Assembly (NCBI GenBank): GCA_032124015.1
Contig: JAQBEH010000057.1
Coordinates: 1-64,000, forward strand
Direction of reading: 5' to 3'
Length of the DNA stretch: 64,000 nucleotides
Origin: DASRJG01 sp032124015
GTDB lineage: Bacteria > Acidobacteriota > Polarisedimenticolia > Polarisedimenticolales > DASRJG01
Shown piece after piece: positions 44,488-51,596 of this stretch (position 1 is its first letter; each line of letters opens with the position of its first letter). The notes under the pieces were generated by a model that did not search any database, was not told where the DNA came from, and saw only the letters and a list, made by a program, of their open reading frames with translations. Both the position numbers and the translations under genes were made by a program.

Positions 44488-45081
44488 TCAACCCCTTCGT
44501 GCCACGACCGTCTCGCCCGCGACGACCCGGTCCCCGACACCCACTGCCGGCGCCGTTCCGGCGGGGAGATCGAGATCCACGCGGGAACCGAATCGGATGA
44601 TCCCGACGCGTTCTCCCACGAGAAGATCGCGCCCTGCGGCAACGCGGCAGACGATCCGGCGGGCGATCAAACCGGCCACCAGCACGAATCGCACGGGCGC
44701 CCCCGTGGACGGTTGAACGACGATCGTGGTGCGCTCGTTTTGCTCCGACGCCTCGGCCTTCATCGCGGCGAGGAAGCGGCCGGGCTCATGCGCAACCGAC
44801 GTCACACGCCCAGCGACGGGACTTCGACACACGTGGACGTTGAACACGTTCATGAAGATCGAAACACGCCCGCTGTCCGCCCGGATGATTCTCCCATCCG
44901 CCGGGCTGACCAACGCGTCGGGAATCTCGGGGGCGTGCCGCTCCGGATCGCGGAAGAAGTTCAGCGTGAACGCCAACAGCAGGACGCCGACCGCCGCCAG
45001 CGGGGGCATGAACCAATAAACCGCGAGGGTGAACGCGCCGAGCCCACAAACGAAAGGCCAGCCCGCGCGGTCCAACGTCAT
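44488..45081 (-). CDS. psd: Phosphatidylserine decarboxylase proenzyme, short form
   Basis: The product is 197 residues, the short form. Two N-terminal membrane segments (about 9-24, 27-42) are followed by FFRDPER, SPADGRI (D62), MNVFNVHVCRSPVAG (H83) and the self-cleavage site G165-S166 in FGSRVDLDLP, which yields the pyruvoyl group. It produces phosphatidylethanolamine. The ATG overlaps the stop of the DUF465 gene by 4 bases. Confidence 0.93.
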   Translation of the reverse strand: MTLDRAGWPFVCGLGAFTLAVYWFMPPLAAVGVLLLAFTLNFFRDPERHAPEIPDALVSPADGRIIRADSGRVSIFMNVFNVHVCRSPVAGRVTSVAHEPGRFLAAMKAEASEQNERTTIVVQPSTGAPVRFVLVAGLIARRIVCRVAAGRDLLVGERVGIIRFGSRVDLDLPAGTAPAVGVGDRVVAGETVVARRG

Positions 45082-45290
45082 CCGTGCCGACCCGCGAGTT
45101 CCGGCCGATGGACCAGGATCGACTCCATCTCGTCTTTGACCTTGAGCTTCATCTTTTTCAGCATCGATTCTTCGAGTTGCTCCGGCTCGGTCGGAAACCG
45201 CCGGCCCGCGAGCACGGCCAGCCGCTCTTCGAGTTCCCGGTGCTTGAGGGAGAGCCGATTCAAATTGACCTCGTCCTTGCTTGGGTTCAT
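45078..45290 (-). CDS. Small DUF465 (YdcH-like) protein
   Basis: The product is 70 residues from ATG 45290, with AGGAGG 6 bases upstream. The pattern HRELEERLAVL, then ESMLKKMKLKVKDEM (a KKxKLxLKD core) is that of DUF465, short helical-hairpin proteins of unknown function found in proteobacteria and relatives. It is the first gene after a good promoter and is translationally coupled to psd. Confidence 0.8.
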   Translation of the reverse strand: MNPSKDEVNLNRLSLKHRELEERLAVLAGRRFPTEPEQLEESMLKKMKLKVKDEMESILVHRPELAGRHG

Positions 45291-45330
45291 GCGGTTCCTC
45301 CTGCTGCGGATCTTCGAATCAGACGCTGCA

Positions 45331-45359
45331 ACTGTAGGCGCGCCGACTCCGCAAGGCAA
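45331..45359 (-). promoter_or_regulatory. Promoter of the DUF465-psd-pssA-usg-lolCD unit
   Basis: The minus strand has TTGCCT (complement of 45354-45359), 17 bases and TACAGT (complement of 45331-45336). The start would be near 45324, with a leader of about 34 bases. TACAGT is also the -10 before rimP. It lies in the 76-base gap after rimI. Confidence 0.6.
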
Positions 45360-45366
45360 CGTGACG

Positions 45367-45828
45367 TCATGCGGATGAGAGGGCGCACGTCAACAGCAAC
45401 GCATCCTCCCCCGTGTCCGCGTAGTACCCCGGGCGGCGCCCAACGACGCGAAACCCGAAGCCCTCATACAGCGCGCGGGCCGGCCCGTTTCCCAGACGCA
45501 CTTCGAGGGTCGCGCGGCGGCATCCGCGAACGCGCGCCCCGTCGGTGAGATGCCTCAGCAGCGCACTTGCGATCCCCAGCCGCCGCTTCGAGGAATCGAC
45601 GGCGAGGTCGTTGATCATCAATTCGTCGGCGACGATGTACGCGCAGGCAAAGGCCGCCACCCTCCCTTCCGCCCGCACAACGAGATTCCAGGCCAACGGA
45701 TTGCCTTCGATCTCGTGCCGAAAATTGGCTTCGGTCCACGGCGTCGTGAACGACTCGCGCTCGATCGCCAAAACCAGAGGCAAATCCGCGACCGTCATCG
45801 GTTCGATGGCGACCGGGCCGTCCGTCAT
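45367..45828 (-). CDS. rimI: Ribosomal protein S18 alanine N-acetyltransferase RimI
   Basis: The product is 153 residues with the GNAT fold. IERESFTTPWTEANF, the acetyl-CoA loop RRLGIASALL, LEVRLGNGPARALYEGFGF and RRPGYYADTGEDALLL are the RimI pattern. It acetylates the N-terminus of S18. The ATG overlaps the tsaB stop (ATGA), a very common tsaB-rimI pairing. Confidence 0.93.
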   Translation of the reverse strand: MTDGPVAIEPMTVADLPLVLAIERESFTTPWTEANFRHEIEGNPLAWNLVVRAEGRVAAFACAYIVADELMINDLAVDSSKRRLGIASALLRHLTDGARVRGCRRATLEVRLGNGPARALYEGFGFRVVGRRPGYYADTGEDALLLTCALSSA

Positions 45829-46505
45829 CCCTGCCTGACCTTCGCGCTCGCCGGCCGCACGTACAAAGGGGCCACGTCACCTGCGGCCGTCGTCCCGGCG
45901 GCGAGCTTCGCGAGCGCGATGCGGCCCGCGGCGGCGGCGACGGATGTCCCCGCGCGACCGATCGGGCCGGCGTATCCCGCCTCGCGCAGCCGCTCTTCGT
46001 GGACGCGCGCGCCCTCTCCGAACAGGGCGAGCGTTGCGCCGGACTCGATGGCGAGCGCGGGAGCTCCCACCCAGGCGGCCCGCAGCTCGAACGGAGGGCT
46101 CGAACCTGCGTCGAAACGCGCGCCGTACACTTCACCGCGGCCTGCGTCCAAAAGCGGCACGCGGTCGGCCGCGGCCGGACCGTACGCTTCCGCCATCGCG
46201 TGGAGCGTGCCCACGCCCACGCAGGGACGCCCGGCGACGAGCGCGAACCCGCTCATCAACCCGAGGCCGACGCGAACCCCCGTGAACGATCCCGGCCCAC
46301 GCACCGCGGCGTACGCGTCGACCGAGTTTCTCGGCCAGTCCGCGGTCGCGAGCAGTCCTTCCACCAAGGGGAGCAACCGCGCCGCGTGCGACCCTTCTAC
46401 GTGAACGCCGATCTCAGCGACGAGTCTCGGCACGCCTTCGCGCACCTCAAGCAAGGCGACCCCGCCCCACCAGGTCGAGGCGTCGATCGCGAGCAGACGC
46501 ATCAC
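45825..46505 (-). CDS. tsaB: tRNA threonylcarbamoyladenosine biosynthesis protein TsaB
   Basis: The product is 226 residues. LAIDASTWWGGVAL (ASKHA fold, phosphate loop region), HAARLLPLVEGLL and the signature RGPGSFTGVRVGLGLMSG are present. TsaB is the non-catalytic partner of TsaD in t6A37 modification of ANN-decoding tRNAs. The start is either GTG 46505, which overlaps the upstream stop, or ATG 46502. It is followed by rimI. Confidence 0.95.
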   Translation of the reverse strand: MMRLLAIDASTWWGGVALLEVREGVPRLVAEIGVHVEGSHAARLLPLVEGLLATADWPRNSVDAYAAVRGPGSFTGVRVGLGLMSGFALVAGRPCVGVGTLHAMAEAYGPAAADRVPLLDAGRGEVYGARFDAGSSPPFELRAAWVGAPALAIESGATLALFGEGARVHEERLREAGYAGPIGRAGTSVAAAAGRIALAKLAAGTTAAGDVAPLYVRPASAKVRQG

Positions 46506-47713
46506 ACCGGCCTGGCGGGACGCTCCGGTCCGGCGTGCTCGAGGAATTCGAAAAGATCCTGCTCGCCCTTCCCCGCGTCCAGATCGAACGCGACGCCGAC
46601 CTCGAAACGATCGGATTCGCCCGAGGGCACCTCCTCGAGCCTCACGACGCGCCCGCGAAGCGTCAAGACCCGCAAAGGCGCCTCGGGGCCTCCGCTCTCG
46701 AGCCGGATCTCGATGTCCTCACCCACTTCAATGGGCTCGGGGCTCGCAAAGAGCAGTCCGTTCCGGCTCAGGTTCCGCGCCCGTCCCGCTCCCACGTCGG
46801 CGGGAGCGAGCACCTCGATCTCGCAGCGCCGCGCCTGGAGATCGAAGCGCAAGAAGCGTCGGCGCTCGGGGCTGTGCACGAGGACCGCGTTCTTGCCGGA
46901 GCCCTTCGCCTGATACAGGGCCTGGGCTGCCCGCGCGACCAAGGCCTCGGCGTCGACGCCGTCGTCGGGGTAGGCCGCGACGCCTCCCGACACGGTCAAA
47001 TCCGCCGGCCTCCCCCCCGCTTCTCGCTTGCCAAAGTGCGCCGCAAGCTCGCGGCGAAACCGGTCGGCGACGAGAAAGGCGCCGTGACGGCCGGTTTGCG
47101 GGAGCAGGATCGCCAATTCGTCTTCTCCGGGGCGCGCGGCCAAGTCGATGTCGCGGATCTTGTTGCCGAGGATGATCGCCGCCTCGCGCAGCAGGCGATC
47201 CGCGACCAGCCGTCCGAGGCGCAGGTTGATCTCGCCGAATCGGTCCAAGTCGAAGATCGCGATGGCGACCGGGTGACCGTAGCGGCGCGCCCGGCGCAGC
47301 TCGCCCTGAAGGGCGACGCGAAAGGGACGGTCCCCCGCGAGGCCGGTCAAGGGGTCGATGTCGACGCGCGTCGGGGCTTCTTCCATGGCGACGTCGATCA
47401 AGGTCGGGTTCACCAGCCGCCGATTGACGTTCATGAAGTAGTCGAGGACGGCGACTCTCAGGCCGGCGTCGCGTCCAAGGGAGAGCGAGAAGGCATGACG
47501 GTGCGCCAGAATCCCTTCCCAATGCGCGCGGGCTTCGGCCTCGTCGAAGGCGAGTTGAGTCAGGATGAGAATGAGCGCGGCGTGCGCTTCGATCCCGGAC
47601 TCTTTCGAGATCGCGTCGAGTCGCGCGAATAATCGTTCGGTGTTCCGGGTGTCCTCCGCCAGCAGCTGAAGGAGCTGGTCTTTGAGTAGAGCCGCCTCTT
47701 GGCGCGTGATCAT
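46502..47713 (-). CDS. Degenerate GGDEF plus PilZ protein
   Basis: The product is 403 residues, nearly the same layout and length as its upstream neighbour. A helical N-terminal region (about 1-115) leads to a GGDEF domain (about 118-275) and a PilZ domain (about 280-395; R-x-x-x-R in RRFLRF and NLSRNG). The active-site motif reads GEDEL in place of GG(D/E)EF, and DLDRFGEINLRLG replaces the usual DxDxFKxxND, so cyclase activity is doubtful. The RDID inhibitory-site motif 5 residues before it is kept, so it may still bind cyclic di-GMP. Starts within the stop of the neighbour (ATGA). Confidence 0.85.
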   Translation of the reverse strand: MITRQEAALLKDQLLQLLAEDTRNTERLFARLDAISKESGIEAHAALILILTQLAFDEAEARAHWEGILAHRHAFSLSLGRDAGLRVAVLDYFMNVNRRLVNPTLIDVAMEEAPTRVDIDPLTGLAGDRPFRVALQGELRRARRYGHPVAIAIFDLDRFGEINLRLGRLVADRLLREAAIILGNKIRDIDLAARPGEDELAILLPQTGRHGAFLVADRFRRELAAHFGKREAGGRPADLTVSGGVAAYPDDGVDAEALVARAAQALYQAKGSGKNAVLVHSPERRRFLRFDLQARRCEIEVLAPADVGAGRARNLSRNGLLFASPEPIEVGEDIEIRLESGGPEAPLRVLTLRGRVVRLEEVPSGESDRFEVGVAFDLDAGKGEQDLFEFLEHAGPERPARPV

Positions 47714-48918
47714 CGAACGGCTCCCCGCGGGCCGCGGGCTCCCAACCGCGAAAGCGACACTCGCGCCACCAGCTGGGGCTCGGGGAGCGGATCGTCGAAG
47801 GCGACCCCGACTTGCCCGCGGGTGGGCCGGGCGGGATCGGCGACGACGCGCACGACGCGACCGGAAAGGTGGAAAGCCTCCTCGATGCCGTCACCATCGC
47901 ACCGCTCGAAGTTGAGCTGCACCCGATCCGCGACCGACAGCCCCATTCCCGCATCGAGAAGCACGCCGGTCCGGCTGAGGTTGACGGCGAGCGCGCCGAC
48001 CCCGGTCACACTTCCCAGGCGTACCGCGGTCCCCGTCTTGACGGGGAAGCGCAGCGCCGCCCGTTTCTCGCGGAAGTGAACGCAGACGCGATTCCTCCCG
48101 GCGTGCTTCGCGCCGTAAAGCGCCTCGTCCGCTCGCGCGAGGAGCTCGTCTGCGTGCAGGCCGTCCTCGGGAAACGTCGCGAGCCCCGCGGAAATGGTCA
48201 TCGAGATGTCGTGCCCGTCGACGGGCCGGCATTGGAACGCTTGCTCCACATGGCGCCGGATTCGCTCGGCGACGGCGTATCCGCCCTCGCGTCCGGTCTC
48301 CGGAAGTACGACCGCGAACTCTTCGCCACCGAACCGGCACGCCGCGTCGGCGTCGCGAACCGCGTGGCGGACGATCCCTCCGACCCGTTCGAGCACGAGG
48401 TCACCGAGCATGTGGCCGAAAGAATCATTGACGTCCTTGAAGTGATCCAGGTCGAGCATCAAAACGGTCACCGGCCAGCGATAGCGGCGGCTGCGGCGAA
48501 TCTCGGCGTCCAGCGTTTCGTGAAAAACGAGCCGGTTCGCGAGCCCGGTGAGGGCATCGGTTCGGGCCGACCGCTGGGTCTCTTCAAACTCGTCCATCTC
48601 GACGATCTTCGGGTTCTCGTACCGCCTCTCGATATTGGAGAGATAGTCCATCGCGGCGACCCTCAAGCCGGGGTCGCGTCCCAGATCGCGGACCAACGCG
48701 CTCCGGTGATCGAGAACCCGCTCCAGGAGAAGCTCGGCCTCGGCATCGTCGACCTTGAGGTGGAACAGAAAACGGACGGCGTTGGCGAATACCGGAGTGT
48801 TTTCGAGTTCGCTCAAGGACTTGAGCCGTCCGACCCACCGGCCGGGGTCGGGATGGTCGTCCGAAAGGAGGCTCATCAGCTTGCCGCGGGCCCTGTCCCC
48901 CAGCCGCGACGCCTCCAC
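47710..48918 (-). CDS. Diguanylate cyclase (GGEEF) with PilZ domain
   Basis: The product is 402 residues from GTG 48918 (AAGGGGG 6 bases upstream). The N-terminal helical region (about 1-130) is followed by a full GGDEF domain with DALTGLANRL, DLDHFKDVNDSFGH, and the active-site RFGGEEF preceded by the inhibitory RDAD. A PilZ domain (about 295-395; RAALRF and NLSRTG) is at the C-terminus. It probably makes and senses cyclic di-GMP, a signal for surface attachment and motility. The following gene is a degenerate copy. Confidence 0.9.
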   Translation of the reverse strand: MEASRLGDRARGKLMSLLSDDHPDPGRWVGRLKSLSELENTPVFANAVRFLFHLKVDDAEAELLLERVLDHRSALVRDLGRDPGLRVAAMDYLSNIERRYENPKIVEMDEFEETQRSARTDALTGLANRLVFHETLDAEIRRSRRYRWPVTVLMLDLDHFKDVNDSFGHMLGDLVLERVGGIVRHAVRDADAACRFGGEEFAVVLPETGREGGYAVAERIRRHVEQAFQCRPVDGHDISMTISAGLATFPEDGLHADELLARADEALYGAKHAGRNRVCVHFREKRAALRFPVKTGTAVRLGSVTGVGALAVNLSRTGVLLDAGMGLSVADRVQLNFERCDGDGIEEAFHLSGRVVRVVADPARPTRGQVGVAFDDPLPEPQLVARVSLSRLGARGPRGAVR

Positions 48919-49071
48919 GTCTGACCCCCTTCTACCCGCCCTTTTGACGGCTGCACGACACGCGGCGGATCGTAACACGCGGCAGGTTGGGCAAGGTAGG
49001 CCTCCTCCCAGGGCCGTGGCTCCGAAAATTTCGTGTCCGCCTGAAAACCTTTCGCGTCTCCGCGCGTATCA

Positions 49072-49728
49072 ATGAACACGATGGAACCCATGCGCAAGTC
49101 GTCCCCGGCCCCAGGAGCCGTCCGAAGCACGGTTTCAGATCTGGCCGGTTTTTCCGACGAGCGCCTGGTCGAAGAAACTCTGGCCGGCGATCGCGACGCT
49201 TTCGGAGCGCTGGTGCTTCGTCATCAACGCGGGCTCGTGAACTACATCTTCCGGCTCGTGGGTTCGCGCGATGCCGCGACCGACCTTTCGCAAGAGGTCT
49301 TCCTCAAAGTCTTCGTTTCGCTCGATTCCTTCGATCCCCGCTACCGGTTCACGACGTGGCTCTACCGCATCGCCTCCAACAGGGCGATCGACCATTTGCG
49401 CCGCAGACAGCCGCGCGCGCTCTCGCTCAGCGAGCCTTCCTCCTCCGGCGAGGCCCCTGCGGCCCCGGTGATCGCGGGGAACGATCCGTCCCCCGATGAC
49501 GTCCTTCGCGGGCGGGAACTCGGGAGCCGGATCCACAAAGCGATCGCGGCGCTGCCGACGAGCTACCGTCAGTTGATCGTCCTGCGGCACAGTCAAAGCT
49601 GTCGCTACGACGAGATCGCAAGGATCACGGGGCTGCCGCTCGGAACGGTGAAAAACCGCATTTTTCGAGCGCGCGAGATCCTCAGAGCGCGGCTGGTCGA
49701 TGTCCTCGGCCCCGAGACGGCAGGATGA
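49072..49728 (+). CDS. ECF (RpoE-like) RNA polymerase sigma factor
   Basis: The product is 218 residues. Region 2 (about 35-110) has DAFGALVLRHQRGLVNYIF, DLSQEVFLKVF and the promoter-melting FTTWLYRIASNRAIDHLRRR. Region 4 (about 150-205) has LPTSYRQLIVLRH and DEIARITGLPLGTVKNRIFRARE. The anti-sigma gene overlaps its stop (ATGA), the usual co-regulated pair. An ECF-like promoter (AAAAC, 16 bases, CGTATC) lies right before it, which suggests autoregulation. ATG codons at 49081 and 49090 are alternative starts. Confidence 0.93.
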   Translation: MNTMEPMRKSSPAPGAVRSTVSDLAGFSDERLVEETLAGDRDAFGALVLRHQRGLVNYIFRLVGSRDAATDLSQEVFLKVFVSLDSFDPRYRFTTWLYRIASNRAIDHLRRRQPRALSLSEPSSSGEAPAAPVIAGNDPSPDDVLRGRELGSRIHKAIAALPTSYRQLIVLRHSQSCRYDEIARITGLPLGTVKNRIFRAREILRARLVDVLGPETAG

Positions 49729-50330
49729 CCGGCTGCCGTCGCATCCGCCCCTGGATCGTCCGCTCCGTGGACGGTGATCTGGAGCCCGGCGAGGCGTTTC
49801 GCCTGGCGCGACACCTCACGACCTGCACCGCCTGCCGCATCGTGCTCGCCCGCGAATCGAGGCTCGCCGAGATGCTCGACGGAGCGGACGACGCTTTCGG
49901 CGTCGGCGAGTCTTTTTTCGAAGGGGTCATGGCCTCGCTTCCGGAACGGCCCGTGCGGCCCGCCGTGGAATTGTCGCGGGAAACAGGCTCGAGACGAGGG
50001 CTCCGTCTCGCCTCTTGGGGGGCGATTGCCGCGCTGGGCGGAGGTCTCGCCGCGCGCATAGTGCCGTCCCTGCGCCTGGACGTGGCGGCGCCGGCGATGC
50101 CGCGTTTCACCCCGGACGACACCGACGGCTTGATCACCGTGATCGGCTCGGTCGCGCAGTGGATTCGGCTGACCGCGCAGTCGGTCTCCTGGGCCGGCTC
50201 GTCCGGGGCTTGGGGCGCATGGACGATCGGAGCGATCTCGCTCTCGGCCGTGCTCGTTGCCCTGGCCGCCCTCCTCACGGTTTCCGGCGCACTCGCCTGG
50301 GTTTCCCGCACCGGCTCCCGCGTATCCTAA
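49725..50330 (+). CDS. Zinc-finger anti-sigma factor
   Basis: The product is 201 residues. An N-terminal zf-HC2-type motif is visible (RHLTTCTACR: HxxxCxxC) within about 10-45. A Gly/Ala-rich segment (about 88-103) may be membrane-embedded, and a clear membrane helix lies at about 165-190. It should hold the sigma factor at the inner membrane until a signal frees it. Its stop is 9 bases from the stop of the convergent NtrX-like gene. Confidence 0.85.
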   Translation: MTGCRRIRPWIVRSVDGDLEPGEAFRLARHLTTCTACRIVLARESRLAEMLDGADDAFGVGESFFEGVMASLPERPVRPAVELSRETGSRRGLRLASWGAIAALGGGLAARIVPSLRLDVAAPAMPRFTPDDTDGLITVIGSVAQWIRLTAQSVSWAGSSGAWGAWTIGAISLSAVLVALAALLTVSGALAWVSRTGSRVS

Positions 50331-50339
50331 CTCGACCGG

Positions 50340-51596
50340 TCAGACGATGCCGTCGCGCAGCGCCGCCGCGGAGACACCCGCGCGCCGCGCGGCCGCCTCG
50401 ATATCGCCTTTTGCGTCCCGCAGGGCTCGGCGCAAGAAGTACCGCGTAAACGCCGTGAGGCCGTCGGCCAACGTCTCGAACGAACCGTAGAGGTCCTCCG
50501 CGGCGTGAGACGCGCCTCCCGGACCCAGCGGCAGGTCCGAGACCTGGATTTCGTCTGCCGGCGCGAGTAGCAGGGCACGTTCCACGGCGTTGCGAAGCGC
50601 GCGGAGGTTTCCCGGCCAATCATGGCGGCTAAGCGCCGCGAGCGCCTCGTCGGAAAACCGTTTCTCCGAGCGGCCATACTCCCGCGCGAGGTCGTGCTGA
50701 AACCGCAGGGCAAGCGGCGCGATGTCCTCCCGCCTGGCGCGCAAAGGGGCGGTTGTGATCCGGACGACGTCGAGATGTTCGCGGAGGGGCGAGGTCAGTC
50801 CCGTGGGGTCAGAGGCGGCCGTGGCGATCCACCGGACGCCGGGATGTTCGGGCATCCAGGCGGCGATCGCCGCCTGAAGAGCGCCCGGCAAGGCATCGAC
50901 GTCCTCCAGGAAGACCGAGCCACGCTCCGCGAGCACGAGGCGACCCGCACCCGCCTCCGACCCGAACAGCACGGCGGCACCCGCGGTGCCGCTCAGGCCG
51001 GCACAGGCGATGTGTACGAAGGCCTGTTCCGCGTGGCGACTTGCCGAATGCACATGGCGTGCAACGGTCTCCCGGCCCGAGCCCACCTCGCCGCAGACCA
51101 AAACGGGCGCTACCGACGCCGCCGCGGCGTCGGCTTCGCGCCGTACCCTTCGGGCGGCCTCGCTGTCGCCCAGGATCTCCGTATCGCGTGCGAGCTGGTC
51201 GAGCAACGAGCGGTTGCGCTTTTCGAGACGACGCTGGCGGAGCGCGTTGCGCAGCACAAGGAGGGTCTTTTCGAGCGAGAGCGGCTTTTCGACGAAGTCG
51301 AACGCTCCGAGCTTCGTCGCCTTCACGGCGGTTTCGATCGTGCCGTGCCCCGAGATCATCACGACTTCAGCATCGATACCTCGCGCCTTCAGCCGGGACA
51401 GCGTTTCGAGGCCGTCGATGCCGGGAAGCCAAACGTCGAGCAGCAGAGCGTCGAACGGCTGGGCCGAGGCCGCGCTCACGCCTTCCTCCCCCGAGCCGAC
51501 GACGGCCACGCCGTACCCCTCGTCCTTCAGGATCGCCTGGAGCATCGAGCGGACTCCCGGTTCGTCATCGACGACCAGGATCGATTCACGACTCAT
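50340..51596 (-). CDS. NtrX-like response regulator without GAFTGA and with degenerate AAA+ site
   Basis: The product is 418 residues. The receiver domain (1-120) keeps the acidic pocket (VVDDE), phosphoacceptor LLLDVWLPG and KP. The AAA+ domain (about 140-375) resembles sigma-54 activators but its Walker A reads GEVGSGRE (Lys to Arg), Walker B reads FLEDVD (Asp-Glu order swapped), and the GAFTGA loop is missing (LFGSEAGAGRLVLAERGS). WPGNLRALRN is kept. The C-terminal Fis-type helix (GDIEAAARRAGVS) is cut short. So it probably regulates without sigma-54. It is paired with the NtrY-like kinase (11-base overlap). Confidence 0.85.
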   Translation of the reverse strand: MSRESILVVDDEPGVRSMLQAILKDEGYGVAVVGSGEEGVSAASAQPFDALLLDVWLPGIDGLETLSRLKARGIDAEVVMISGHGTIETAVKATKLGAFDFVEKPLSLEKTLLVLRNALRQRRLEKRNRSLLDQLARDTEILGDSEAARRVRREADAAAASVAPVLVCGEVGSGRETVARHVHSASRHAEQAFVHIACAGLSGTAGAAVLFGSEAGAGRLVLAERGSVFLEDVDALPGALQAAIAAWMPEHPGVRWIATAASDPTGLTSPLREHLDVVRITTAPLRARREDIAPLALRFQHDLAREYGRSEKRFSDEALAALSRHDWPGNLRALRNAVERALLLAPADEIQVSDLPLGPGGASHAAEDLYGSFETLADGLTAFTRYFLRRALRDAKGDIEAAARRAGVSAAALRDGIV

